From: Quercus robur
Lineage: Eukaryota; Streptophyta; Magnoliopsida; Fagales; Fagaceae
DNA length: 64,000 nt
NCBI RefSeq assembly: GCF_932294415.1
Contig: NC_065542.1
Location: forward strand, 1,505,501 to 1,569,500
Direction of reading: 5' to 3'
Shown here: piece by piece, positions 12,324 through 24,795 of the stretch
How the letters are laid out: each line of letters begins with the position of its first letter
How positions within the stretch are numbered: position 1 is the first letter of the stretch
Made by a program: the position numbers and the translations under genes
The notes under the pieces: generated by a model
The model's database searches: none
Told to the model about the DNA's origin: nothing
What the model saw: the letters and a program-made list of their open reading frames with translations, nothing else

Positions 12324-12497
12324 GGTGATGGCCCTAAAAGTCCAGACGGAGGACGTGAGGAACCAGCTTTGCGGTGGTGGTCACCTGTAACAGGTGATGT
12401 TAAAGGCACTAAATTGCTGCTAAGGCGCATAGAAACACTGTACATGAACAACCGTATTAGTTGGATGTTTGGATGCTATGGAGTTTGCTTGGGATAA
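12324..12497 (+). pseudogene. Isolated exon-like frame of unknown family
   Basis: A TCTAG acceptor-like end at 12323 is followed by 57 open codons and a TAA at 12495. Composition is clearly more GC-rich and codon-like than the surroundings, and the peptide starts GDGPKSPDGGREEPALRWWS and continues with a basic LLLRRIETLYMNN stretch. No partner exon found and the family is not recognised. It could be the terminal exon of a gene relic, or chance. Confidence 0.3.
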
Positions 12498-12939
12498 TGG
12501 TGTATTTCAGATTGTGCTTAAAATTTCAAGTAGATTCTTGAAACTATTCAAGAATCTAGATTGTTTTTAAATTTTGTGTTTAAGAAATACAATTTTAAAT
12601 GTTGAAATCGTATTTTGATAATACAAATTTTACTTAAATTTTGTCCAAGTTGAAATCGCGTTTTAAGAACAATGCTTTAAGGGATGAAAAAAGAAAATTT
12701 TTCAAAAAAAACAAAAAAGTTTTGAAATTATCAAAGTGTGGCCCAGTGGGACATCTTATAGAAGATGTTCTTAGATTACAGTGATTTTTACCAACCTTTT
12801 TTTTATGATTTTTTTTTTTACCAACTGGAATACATGATTGTGTCCTGAAGTATTTCACAAATCTCCATTCTAATCCTTAATATAGAATGTTCACTACATG
12901 CTAATCCTCACGTGACCTTCCATCTGAAATCTTAATTTT
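12498..12939. other. AT-rich, no gene recognised
   Basis: Partly resembles 31390-31640 and 33220-33450 (phrases such as AAGTTGAAATCxCxTTTTAA and CATCTTATAGAAG), which are NLR upstream-flank DNA. No exon or element ends seen. Confidence 0.45.
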
Positions 12940-13560
12940 ATGAATCAAAAAATGGAAGAATTTCAAGCAAATACCGCGGTGTATTCCATCTCAAATGCTT
13001 AAATGGGCATTAGAGTGAGTGGTTTATTTCTTTTGGACCAGTAAAGAGTACCAAGTAATTTAGAGTATAGTCATTTAACATTGCAGCATAATCTGATTAA
13101 ATAGATTCAAAAAATCAATCATCCAGTCCAAGTGATCAATCCCAAGTCATATTTGAAAAAGCCAAGATCCAATGTCCAATGACAATTACTCACCGATGCC
13201 TCAAAAAAAGAAAAATAGAGGAGATTATTGCTAAATGCCGTCTCAATGTAGACCGTGACAGCTTTCTCAATATAATAAGATGATGTCTATACAAATGTGG
13301 AGTAATAATCCAAAACAATTAATGTCACAGCAATAATTAAAAATAAAAAAAGCAGACAAATTGTGAAGGTGAAAGCAAAATTCATAGAGGGTGGGGTGGA
13401 ATTTCTTATGTCAGGGGAAGACAACAGCCCATTTGAAAATGAAATAAAGCCGTCCGCTAATGGATACTATATCATTCAAACGACTAACGTAGTGATAAAG
13501 ATAGCAATCACCTTCTTATAAACAAAAAGTAAATGAATCTCCCCTGGTGAATGGTTGAGG
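12940..13560 (+). repeat. NLR 5'-flank copy without a gene
   Basis: Shares with 30780-31140, 32590-32950 and 34110-34680 the landmarks TTCAAGCAAATAxC, AGTCCAAGTGAT, GAAAAAGCCAAGA, AATGACAATTACT, GATTATTGCTAxATGCCxTCTCAA and a CAGCAATAATTAAAAATAAAA phrase. It is followed, after a microsatellite and a MITE, by 3'-flank DNA instead of a gene. Confidence 0.7.
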
Positions 13561-13569
13561 GAGTTAATG

Positions 13570-13571
<2 letters not shown>

Positions 13572-13605
<34 letters not shown>
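13572..13605. repeat. (AT)n microsatellite
   Basis: About 17 uninterrupted AT units. Confidence 0.95.
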
Positions 13606-13607
<2 letters not shown>

Positions 13608-13740
13608 AATGGTTTTTTCCAATTGGTAATTACAAACACATAAGCGATAATTTACATAGCAGATTACAATTTGCCTTTATCTCTATATGAATGATGGGCT
13701 TTATCATTATCATGATGGTGTGCTGCATTATCCTAATCAA

Positions 13741-14335
13741 TAGGGATGTTCACCAAATCGCACAAACCACACAAACCGCAAAAACCGCCCGTAAAATGGC
13801 ATAACCGCACTGCACCGTAAGTAATAATGCACCACACCGCATGGTGTGGTACAGTTTGCGGTTTTATAATAAGAAAACCACACAAACCACACCATTCCGC
13901 ACTCTCTCTACATATTAATATATTTATTTTTTTAATATTAATTTTATTATCAATAATTTAATAACCCTAGCTTTCAAAAAAAAAAGTTTAATAATCCCAA
14001 CAAGTGTTGATTAGGAAAGCCAACTCAAAATAAAGAAAAACTAGCTCAATAGTTTAAAACTAGCTCAATAGTTTAAAACTTTGCCCAAAACAAAGGAAAA
14101 AATTAGTTTTGGGCTAGGCATGAAAAACCCAAAATTTGAAAATTTGACTGGCTTCAAACCGTTCAAAATCGAATCTTATACACCTCATCGCACATGTAAT
14201 CACAAAAATAAGATGTGGTGCGGTTATGGTTTTGGCTAAACTCTAAACCACACCGCACCACACATGTAACCGCAAAAATGAGGTGCATTGCAATTATGGT
14301 TTTAGCTAAACCGCACCGTACCGCAAACACCCCTA
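13741..14335. mobile_element. hAT-type non-autonomous DNA transposon (MITE)
   Basis: 595 bp. Ends are TAGGGATGTTCACCAAATCG and, on the other strand, TAGGGGTGTTTGCGGTACGG. It is flanked by the imperfect 8-bp duplication CTAATCAA (13733-13740) / CTTATCAA (14336-14343). Subterminal regions are packed with ACCGCAC / GTGCGGT motifs in both orientations, typical transposase-binding repeats of hAT elements. No transposase is encoded. Confidence 0.8.
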
Positions 14336-14343
14336 CTTATCAA

Positions 14344-16075
14344 TAAGTAAGCATTCCCAACAATGCTTGCTATTGCTTGATTGCTTGGAGTTTGATTTAG
14401 TTTCCATCTTGGCATAAACACATCAAGTTTCTTGAAATAGAATGAATTAGCTTCTAGGTCCTCTCTCAAAATACAATGTTTTATATGTATTTTGGTGTGT
14501 GGATGTATGAATGTGTGTTTGTAGGCATGTTCTGTATGTGGGCAATGCCTGCCATTTGTGCCAGGAAAGTCCTCTATGAATGATGTGTGATTGGGAGAGA
14601 TACAAGATGGTGACTTATGTAACCCCAACTTTTTTTGGATTTTTCATTATGTGTCCTTCATGCATGTCAATAATCCAAATCTTTGATAATTTTCAACTGT
14701 GTGTGCAGAGGTTTCTTAGTTTTGGTTTGGTTACGATGTCTTATTCATGATTTTGAAATGATTTTGTCTGTTTTAATAAGCCACATGTTAGCTCGTATTA
14801 TTTATATATACGAGTTTTACTAAAAAGTTTATATATGTCTATGAAATGCTAGATATATACATTGTTAGTCCACTTCATAATAGCATAAGTTTTTATGAGT
14901 GAACCTTGACAAAATGTACCATATCTCTGTTTTTTTTGTTTTACTAGTGGCAGAATCATGCTGAAGATTATGAGTTTGCCTTGTTTGCTTCAAAAGGATC
15001 CTGTTTTGTTTGGAGTTCCAATTCTAAGTATCATTTGCATATTTTGTTTAATTGTTCAATAAATTAATACTCTTAAGACTTTCTTTCTAAATTGTTTGTA
15101 ATAAATTTAAAAATTTGAACTCTAAGATGCCTTAGTGGCAAAGTTATTAGAAGATTGTTACTGGTTCAATGGTGGAATTTGCTCCTTTTCTCTGTGTTGT
15201 ATATAATTTAGCTTGGGCAAACGATTAACATCCCTATTAATTGTTTTCTATTGTTCTAGTGAGTTTTGTAGTTCTTCTGTTCATTTTTCTTTGATGTGTG
15301 TGTAGATTAAATCCACCTACTCTATGAACCCAATCCAGCCCAATCTAAACCAACGCCTAGGGTTGGTATTTTATGGGTTGAAGGGTTGGGTTGGGCTTTT
15401 TAGTTAAAAACTTGGGTTGGATCAGCTTTGAGTTGGCAAAAAATTTCAGTCCAAGTAAATCCAACCCATGCTGTTAATAGTTAAAAAAACATATTTAGTT
15501 TAAATTTGTTATTTTAAATTATTTTGATTTTTGTAATTAGTTTAGATGAAATTGTAATTCTTTATTTGAAAGTGGGCTTAAATTGTAGAATGAAAACCAA
15601 ATTTTTTTACTAGGCCTGGCAAAATTATTTCAACCCAATGACCTGACCCAACCCATCATGTTTCCTACAGATCAAGCTGGGTCGTCTTTTTAGAACTACT
15701 ATGGTCCATGAGTTTAGTTAGGTTTGGAGATTTCTCAATATGTGAAATTTATGTTGGATTGAAAAATAACCAAAACCCCTACTCCGTTCTCATTTATGAT
15801 AATAATACTTTTTGTGAACCCACAAATTTGTTTTTTTGTTTTTTTTTTTTTTAATATAATAGTGAACCCACGAATTGAATAAAAGTGAGGAACCCTTTTT
15901 CATTACCCTGAGAGTGGGTGCGCCAAGCCATTAAGGGATTATGTGCTGCCACTGCTTATGCTTCAAAGCATTACATCTCATTACAAAAGTTATTAAGCCT
16001 GTCCATGAAAGCCTATGCTTACAAGCCCCCGTATTTTCCACCATTCCCACGCCTCAACGGCCTCATAGGAGCATG
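14344..16075 (+). repeat. NLR 3'-flank, copy B, without a gene
   Basis: Begins with AACAATGCTTGCTATTGCxTGATTGCTTGGAG and contains AGGAAAGTCCTCTATGAA near 14563. It runs parallel to 47440-49440: GAAGATTATGAGTTTGCC, TCCAATTCTAAGTAT, the GGGTTGGGTTGG-rich block at 15300-15480, and a CTGTCCATGAAAGCCTAT phrase near 15990. Ends at CATAGGAGCATGC, where copy C starts abruptly. No coding exon. Confidence 0.75.
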
Positions 16076-16736
16076 CATTAATTCACTTTGAAATGGTTTA
16101 TGGTTTTGGAACTAATGCTTTCTGACATGATGAATTAGTAATATTTTCTAATGATTAATTTGACTTTACTGAATCTTTGTTTTTTGGTTTTACCCGTGGT
16201 AGAATCAGGCCCACTAATGCTTTCTACTGCTAGATTTATTGTAGTTTGTTGATCTATTTCAATTTCCTTGAAATAGATCAAATTAGTTTTTGGGTCTGAC
16301 CCATAATGCTGTGTTTATATATATGTATTTAGGTGTGCATCCCTGATTGTTAGTGTGTTTGTGAGTGTGTTCTGTATGTGGGTATGTCAAGCCCACCATA
16401 TATTCGAGGAAAGTCCTCTGTGGAGGTTGTCTGATTGGAAGATACAAGATGGGTGACTTATGTACCCCAAGACTTTAGTTTTTTGGATTTTTCATTATGT
16501 CTTTCATGCGTGTCGATTATTTTTGAGCTTGCAACATTCAATTGTATGAACAACGGTTTCTTAGATTTGGTTGGGTTATGATATCTATTTGTGGTGTGTG
16601 GAACATGTGTTTGTTTTAATAAGCCACGTGTTAGCCCATGATTTGTTTATATATATTTATATATATTCGTGTTTCTAAGTGCTTTTTAGCTTCTTGTATC
16701 TGAGAACTACTCATAATGAGAAACTTTAATTAATAT

Positions 16737-17224
16737 AGTAGGGTTTTTTCTCTTTTTTTAAGAAATTTTTTTGATGAATAAACACGTTACAAATAAATAG
16801 CAAAAGCTCACAGCTAGCAGAGTACAACCACTCTGATACGGAAAAAAAGTCCTTCATAGACCACCTAACTGAGATTGCTAGCCTACAAATCAACAAGACT
16901 AACAATTTGACACCAAAACTATTAAAGCCAGGCTATAAACAGGGGTAGTTTCTAGGATCTGCCAATGACAGTTCCACCAGATTGGAAACATCTTAGGGCC
17001 TAATTAACACCAACTGCTTTCAACACAGAGCAGCATCTGTGGCAATCATCAACTTCAACCAACTATCTTTGAACATTCTTGAGCTGGACAGATTCCTTCA
17101 TGTCCCAGTTACATCATAATACTCGATATTGGATAGAATCACAGTTGGAGCCTTTGCTTTCAACTCTAGGTTTGGCATCCTTGTTAACAGATTTGACTAT
17201 CTGTTCTAATAGCTTTATTCCTTT
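16737..17224 (-). mobile_element. Possible 5'-truncated LINE fragment
   Basis: Sequence absent from the parallel copies A and E of the NLR 3' flank, so it is an insertion. On the minus strand it ends in an A-rich tail (16775-16737), and the part before it reads like a degenerate ORF2 C-terminal region with stops. No clear target duplication found. A retrotransposed pseudogene is the alternative. Confidence 0.4.
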
Positions 17225-17733
17225 ACATTGATAATAGGATGTTCGATTGCTTAGTGGTCACATTGTTTGTGTTACACACTGTTTATAGATTTATGGACTA
17301 ATTTTAGACAAAATATTAGACTGTCTTCTGTACTTGCATATCAGCTTGGTACGCGCTGCTTGTGTTTTATCATTGTGACCCCTGTACGTACTGCTATCCA
17401 TTTGAGATGCATTATATAAGATCAGAAATAAATTTCTTTATTTATACTGGTATTTCCCTCATATTTAAGCTGAGACGTGGTTGTTTTGACGAGCATATTC
17501 ACTAGTGCCTTGTTTCTAGGAAGATGCTCAGAGGTTGAACCTTCTTTTTGCATCCTCTTAACCTTAGTACCCAGTAGGTGCACAAACGATTAGCCAAAAG
17601 ATGCTTTCCCCTTCCATTTGTGTATTAGCACATGAAAAGTGTTTGTGTCAAGTTAGGAAAAAAGGTTCCCAGTTTCTGTATTACACATTATGCTGTTTAG
17701 TTCACAATTCATATATAAATGAGAGGTGATTAT

Positions 17734-20700
17734 TGTAACACCCCGACCCAATTTTTATAATTAAACTATATGTTTAAGTGGTTAAGTATTATTAGTATGT
17801 TAAGCCACTTACTTGCAAAAATTAATATAAAAGTATTTAATAAACATATTATTTTATAATGTCATTGAATAAGAAATTGTAAAGATTATAAATAATTGAA
17901 ATGGCTATTTGTATTATAAATATATATTTAGTATGTGCAAAACTATATTAAGTGCTTAAGTTATGAGATATATATATATATATATATTTATAGTTGTTGG
18001 TGTTTTAACTATATATGATGCATGAGATATTATAGAACATATATGCTCTTTTAATGTGATGGATATAACTTTATAAAGGTAAGGATATATATGTGTGTGT
18101 GTAGAGTGATATTATTATTTGTAAATGAGTGTGAATGCAAAGAAAAAAAAAGTAAGTGTGAATGCAAGAAAGTTGTGTGAATGCAAGAAAGTTGAAAGTG
18201 GGTGGGATATTTCTTTCCCTAGCCATACACGTATCCACCCCAATTTTTCCACCTCTCTTATCTGATTTTGCTGCCCCAAAAGTCTTCACACTTTCTTATT
18301 TTCTTGGCTGCATCAGATCAGAAGTCCAGCCCCTCTCTCTCTACTCCTTTTCCTCTTTCTTTGTTCTTCTTTCTCTCTTCTTCTGTTGCTTCTACACGGC
18401 AGCCCTCCCTTTCTCACCAACACAATACATTCCTCTCTAAAGATGAAATTAAACAATTAACCCTAAGGTTTCAGCTTCAAATTGTGGTGGGTAAGTAATT
18501 AAACCTCATCTGATTTTGTGTATTTGGATAGTATAATTGTTTGCTTACTTTCCCTCTTTGTTCTCTGCTCTGTTTTTGGAAGTTGAATTGGTGATTTTGT
18601 TTTAGTGATTTGAAGGTTTAATGATATTATGGTTTATTTAATGTTTAATAACATATTTTAGTATGTTAATTATAGGTATAAAAATACCCAAATTAAATTA
18701 AGACCTAATGCTATTTGTTGATGATTTTGTAAGATTATGTACTGAAGCTGTCTCTGTGACAGATTTGATGTTTACTACAAGAAAATTTTTGTATTAAATT
18801 GTATATAGTGAATTTGAATGCTAGGGATAATTCCTATGAAACCTAAGACACTTGTGGTTGTTATTGAATTGGTCTCACAGCATTTGGATTAATATAAAAA
18901 TAATGGTTTAATTTATAAGTTGCATGAAATTCTGTCAGGACAGATTTGAGTATGCTGTCTTGCGTGATTTTTAGTAAATCATGGGTTTATGCTTTGACTC
19001 CGAAGTTTTTATGGTTTATACTGGACATACAGGGGAGTAGTTATATAAAATTTCATGACAATTGGATGTGTTTGAGCAGCCCGCTTGTATTTTACAAATG
19101 GAGCCTATGCTGCTGGAATAGAACAGTGAATAGTAAGGGACATGCCTAACTTTGTGGATTTAATTATCAAGTTAGGGTGAATGTTTTGAGCTATAATTTA
19201 ATATACTTGTCTTTTGGTATGTATCGATCATAGATTAATTTTGTGTAACTTGTTTTGAGGTTTATTACTCAAAGGAAGGGGTTCTAAACCATGAGACGGT
19301 TGTATGTATGAAGCTGTTTTGCCCGACGTGTTGTATGTTATCATATGAATGTATATAGTTACATGATCATGCTTAAAAGATTTTATATTTATGCATGCAT
19401 TATTGCCCTGACCTTAATGCACCTTTTGAAACAAAGTTGGCTCTTTTAGAGATATGGGATTAATATAAGAATGTTAGTTTCTCTAAGATTTTGTACTTGT
19501 TGTTGATGAATGTATTTTTGTTTGTGGGAACCTCGTTGAGGTGGGATTAGGACTTCCTTGATTCTAAGAGATAGGCTTTGAGATGAATGTGAAGTTTATG
19601 ATAAGGAATTATGGATAGTAATAAGTTTTGAATTATGGTTTAGGTGTTACCAGTTTCCCAAGTTTAAGCTCCGTCGACTGTAGGCTCTCGGTTCCTCTGC
19701 TTTCAGGTAAAGGATAAGTTATATGAGCATTTGGTAAGTCATGAGGTTATTTTAAAGTATATTATGCATTAAAATGTTTTTTAATAGAGATATGGCATAT
19801 AATCATTATTCTGACAAAGATATGTTCGTGAGCTTTCGAAACTCTATGTATATGATTTAAGCATATTGATGCTATTACTGATTCCACGAACATGATGTTT
19901 AAAGAAAAGAATGGAAATGCTATTATTATGAAATGTTATGCAAAATAAGAAATTGCAGTATAATGTAAAGTATAAAATGTTTTTGGGTTATGTCCTCTGG
20001 TGATCTGAACTCTGCTAGTAGGGGTTAATTACTAGCTTTCCATGGAAAATGTTATATGATTTGGCCATTAAGTGGGACTGGCTCTGCTGTACCCGCCCCT
20101 TGTTGGTTACGGCCAACTTGTGGGGGAAGCCAACCTACCCCCATGGTTGGAAGATATGTATTATGATGATGTGATCCCGGGAATACCTGGCATTGTGGGG
20201 AATGCTGGATGCCTAGCACCGTGGTGCTAGAAGCCTCCCAAATAAGTACAGACTTATCAGATACGGGCTAACCAATAAGTTATTTATGAACAGCTATGTT
20301 ATGTTATTAATCATGAGAGAATTATTTTGTTAAAATGCATTGTGAAAAGTAAAAGCTCTCATGGCAAGAAGAAGTTTCTAATGAAAAGAAAAGCTGTTCA
20401 TTAAATATAAGAGTTTCTAAAGTTCTGTTGTGCTATAAAGATAAAGTTTCTGATGAAAGTGCAAGTTTATGTTTAAAAGTTATCAGATATCTGTTTTTAT
20501 GAAACGTTAAGTTTTATGATCATGAAAGTTATAATATCTTATGAGAAGAAGTTTATAAAGAAAAGTTTTCTTATTAGCCGAGATGTTTCTATTTTAATAC
20601 AAAGTTGCCGATTATCTGATTTAAGTTAAAATAATTATTTTGTGATGAGAATATATGTATGGCGACTTTGAAGGAAGTGAAAGAAGTTTAATCCGAAAGG

Positions 20701-21341
20701 TTTTAGTAATATTAAACCGATAAGAAAAAGGAGAACAATTATTTTCTATGATGAGCGTATAAGCTATTATTATGAATAGTATAAAATACTATGCATGAAA
20801 AGATGTTCTCCTGTTCGAATATTCATAGAATGAAATGATTTGGTTACATGCATCCTTATTGAATTCTCATATTTCTTACCTTTACTGAGCTGTGTAGCTC
20901 ACCCCTTCCACTCTTTCAGTTAACAGGTTTTATTTTGGAGCAGAGGGAGCCTTAGTCGAGTTTGGAAGGAGTTGGTTTTAGTTTTATATGTATAGATCCT
21001 AAACTAGCATTCTGACGTTTAGCGTTATAGTTATTGTGTATTCTAGGATCTAATGAAAGTGTATACCTTAAAGTATTAAGAGATGTATTATGTGAAATTC
21101 CGAATTTGAACAATTGGTGAATTAGGTTATTCTTTGGAGTACATTGTAGATGCTCTGAATGTCAAGTGAAAGGTTATATCATTTAAGTATAGAAAAAAGA
21201 AAATTATTCTAAAATCAAAAAGAGAAGCTTTTGGAAAAGTTTTGTAAAAGTTAAGTTGGTTCTTGTTAATATCAGGTTTAGGCTTGATATTAGCATGCCG
21301 GTCATGGTCACAAATCCGGGTACCGGGTTTGGGGCGTGACA
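17734..21341 (+). mobile_element. 3.6-kb solo LTR (Gypsy-type ends)
   Basis: Fossil. Starts TGTAACACCCCGACCC, ends GGGGCGTGACA, and is flanked by a perfect 5-bp duplication ATTAT (17729-17733 and 21342-21346). Two smaller elements with the same style of ends lie at 37644 and 55288. No gag or pol coding region and no second LTR are seen, so it is a solo LTR or a non-autonomous element. Orientation is inferred from the end motifs. Open frames at 18071-18498 lie in CT-rich LTR leader DNA and are not genes. Confidence 0.8.
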
Positions 21342-21830
21342 ATTATGGTTTATTTATTTTTGGATAAGTATAATCAGAGTCTTATTTTTTAACTTTATTA
21401 ATGCATCTTTGGCCATTAACATATGGTTCTTGAGTCTTACTTTTAAAAATCTTTGACTTACATATAAATTCTAAATAAGATTTCCAGTAGTCCTTTTTTT
21501 TCCCCCTCTGTTTTTTCCAATTATTCTTTTGGGTAGAAAGTTCTTGCTTTAAACTGTATTTTCACTGCATTCCTCATGTTCGGTTGTCTTAAGCTCATGA
21601 AGAGAAATTAGTGCTCAAAGTCATAACATCCTAGTACTACCTGTTGAAAAATTTTGTCTGTCTTCTTTTATGTTATTGGGAACGCAACTTGATCATTTGT
21701 GTTACCTAAGTTAGCAATATCTATTTGAATTTGTGATTGTACTCATATAGTCATGACTCATAAGTTACTCTTTTGTTATTCACTATTGCATGTCCATATA
21801 CTTATACAATAGCACTTTATGTAGTTTTTC

Positions 21831-22060
21831 TCCTTAATCATATGTGTGGAGGGATGAACCTCTCCCTTAGAAGGTATTATCCGCTTTGGGTGAAAACCCT
21901 CATAGATTTGCTTAATCCCACATCGGGGAGAGACGCCTTCCACCTTCAGCTTATAAGCGTTGGGCCTAAATGAAGGTGTACCATTGTGTGTGTGGAAGCA
22001 GTAGATGAGATGGAATTATGTGACTCAATTCAAAACATGAAACTACTTCACTACTTGTTT
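21831..22060 (+). promoter_or_regulatory. Inserted segment with snRNA-like USE and TATA motifs
   Basis: Absent from parallel flank copies, so probably an insertion. ATCCCACATCG (21918-21928) matches the plant snRNA upstream element RTCCCACATCG, and 26 bp further lies TATAAGCG. No U-snRNA sequence follows. The same motif pair also occurs in some short plant LTRs, which I think more likely here (fragment of a small LTR). Confidence 0.35.
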
Positions 22061-22169
22061 ATCATGACAACTAATGTTTTGTGAAGGTAGCTTCTCACTT
22101 CTGCGTTTTTCTTCTTCTTTTTATCTTCTTTCATGAATGTTTATTTCATTCATTTTTATCTTATATCCT

Positions 22170-22223
<54 letters not shown>

Positions 22224-23520
22224 GGAATAAACACACCAAGTTCTGGGTCTGACTCAAAATGTTGTTTTTATATTTGTATTTAGGTATGTATCAGTGTATG
22301 CATCATGCATGAATGCTAGTATGTTTGTAGGTGTGCTCTGTATGTGGGTATGTAAAACCCATGATTTGTAGGGGAAAGTTCTCCGTGGATGTTGTGTGAT
22401 TGGAAGATATAAGATGGTGACTTATGTAACCCCAAGACTTTTGCCGGATTTTTCATTATGTCTTTCATGCATGTTGATTATCCTAAGCATGCATATGATT
22501 TTCAATTGTATGTACATATGTTTATTAGATTTGGTTGGATATGATATCTTATTTGTAGTTTGGAACATGTATTGGTCTGTTTTAATAAGCCACATATTTG
22601 CTCTTTTTTTTATACACATAAATATCTGTGTTTCAAACTTCCTAGTGCTTACTTTGCTTCTTGTATAATTTGACAACTAGTCATCGTGAGAAAAATTGAT
22701 TAATAATAGGTTGGTACATGCATACTGTGTCTTTTCATTGATTCCCTTGTACATGCTTCTAGCCATTTGAGAAGCAACATGTAAGTTCAGAAATAAATTT
22801 GTCGACTTTATACATGTTGTCCCTCATATTTTCCTCATAGGTATTCCCCTCCCGAAGCTGAGACATGGTTGCTTTTACTTTTTAGGAGATTTAAGTACGG
22901 GGGACTAGTCCCTTGTTTAAATGAGATGTGATTAAGGCTTATTTACTTATTTATTAGTATAATCATATTCTAATTTCTTCCCTTTATTAATGCATCTTTG
23001 ACCATTAATCTATGGTTCGAGTCCTCATTAAAAATCTTTGACTTCCATATAAATTCTTAATGAGATTTCCCTTTTTTTTCCTCTGTTTTTTTCTAATTCT
23101 TCTTTTGGGTAGCAAGTCTCTTGCTTTAAACTGTTTTTTTACTCTCATTGTTAGGTTGTCTGCTCATGATGAGAAATTAGTGCTCAAAGTCATAATATCA
23201 AACTAATACATTTTGGAACAATTTTGTTTCAGTCTTCTATTATGTGATCAGAACTGCAACTTGATACTGTGTTTCCTAAGTTAGCAATCTCTATTTGAAT
23301 TTGTAATCATACTCTTAGTCATGCCTCATAAGTTACCATTTTATTATTCAGTGTTGCATGTGCATATACTAATATAACAGCCACTTTGTGTAGTTTTTCT
23401 CCTCTATCATACGCTTCTCTTTTTTTTTTTTTTTTTTGGTTATCATTTTGATAGTAAGAAGTAAGATGTCTCTTCTCTTTGCTTACAAATATGCTTTCCT
23501 TCATGCTTTCCTTAAAATGT
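22061..23520 (+). repeat. NLR 3'-flank, copy D, without a gene
   Basis: Starts with GTGAAGGTAGCTTCTCAC, the phrase that follows the stop codon in the NLR genes, and contains GGGGAAAGTTCTCCGTGGA near 22370. It continues in the order of copy A up to CTTACAAATATGCTTTCCTT near 23485. Carries a long A-run at 22176-22219. No coding sequence before it. Confidence 0.75.
22176..22219. repeat. Poly(A) run, 44 bp
   Basis: Uninterrupted A44 within 3'-flank copy D. No LINE or SINE body is recognised next to it. Confidence 0.95.
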
Positions 23521-24068
23521 ATCTACGGTTATTTTTTTTTTTTTAACTTTATAAGCCATGCGGTGTGGGTGTAGGAAGTTCATAAATTCCTTTTCTTGCT
23601 GTTCAGGAAGCATATCTAATTGCATACTTAATGAGAAGATGCTATGGGAGCCTCTGACGGTCCAAGGCTTTCTGAAATGCAGAAGCAAGTACTTTAGACT
23701 ATATAGAGGGAATTTGAATGCAGCTTGTTCCAAATCTGCTGAAGATTGATGTAAGATTCAAACAACTGTGTCAGCTGAGTTCTGTGTAATTCCAAGCAAG
23801 TAGTAGATTGGGAAATTTTCCTCTACATTGAGTACTTACTTCATCGTGGTAAGAAATAACCGGATCAGCTCAGGAGCCCTGATACAATTGGGTGGTTGTC
23901 ATTCAAAGTCAGTGTGTCTAAAATCATAAATCTCAAGCCTTGAACTAAGACATTTATTTGATTCCTATTCTGTTTTGGAGCTGAAATTTGTTTCTTTCAT
24001 TATTTAAATCTCCTGTCCAAATTCTTTGTATTTGTAAATTAAGATATGGTATACTGCTTCAACAGTTG
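23521..24068. other. Unassigned, contains a 63-codon open frame
   Basis: A frame at 23558-23749 (plus) codes a basic, Cys-containing peptide I do not recognise. Nothing else supports it as a gene. The rest is AT-rich. Confidence 0.3.
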
Positions 24069-24795
24069 CAAATCTTTTTTACTAGTGATTTCCCTTTCCT
24101 CTTCATGGTTAGCATATGTTATAGATGAACGTTATTACTTATACCAGTTCTTTTTTATATGATTCCCTGTTTTGGCATTGGTAAATATTGCCACTTATTG
24201 CCTGTTCGTGCTCTTCAACATATGCTTACTTCAAACCTAGATGTCCAATGCTTTTCCTTTGTGTTGCTTATGACATGATAGACAATTTGCCATTCAACTC
24301 TCTTTTTTTTTTTTTTTTCTTTTTCTTTTTCTTTTTTTAAAGGCTTAAATATATTGTTGGCCCCTAAAATTTAGCATGAGTGATTTTAGTGCCTAAATTT
24401 TGTAGTAATTGTTTTTACTTTTTAGTTCCTTGGATGACATGGCCAAAGTAGAGAGTAGAGACTAATATGTCATCTCTCCATAGGGACTAAATGCGATTAC
24501 TTTAACCTTATTAGAAACAAAAATGGATCACTTAAAAGTTTTGTAAGGACTGAAAGTCTTTCCTTTCTACTTATTTTTTTTTTCTCTCGTGTTGCTCTCC
24601 ACTGGGAAGCCACGATGGTGAAATCCCTAGCCTTTGCATAGGCAGAATCTTTCCCCTGCTCTGGTGGAATCTTGGCTCTCTCAACCCAGTTCCAGCCTTC
24701 CTCACCTTTCTATCCCGTGGCTCTCTCTGTCCAATTTTCTGCCTTCCTACACTTTCTACCCTTCTCATCCACATCGCACCCCACCCCTCTACAAC

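Larger units (their letters stand above)
16076..21830 (+). repeat. NLR 3'-flank, copy C, split by two insertions
   Basis: Pieces 16076-16736, 17225-17733 and 21347-21830 together follow the order of copy A: TTAATTCACTTTGAAATGG, GAGGAAAGTCCTCTGTGGA near 16406, TCAGAAATAAATTTCTxxA, TTAATGCATCTTTGxCCATTAAC, CTTTGACTTACATATAAATT. The interruptions are the LINE-like fragment at 16737-17224 and the solo LTR at 17734-21341. No NLR coding sequence precedes this copy. Confidence 0.75.

Noticed and set aside
18071-18498. Overlapping open frames of 72-92 codons on both strands
   Set aside because: They lie in CT-rich leader-like DNA of the 3.6-kb solo LTR and are low-complexity.
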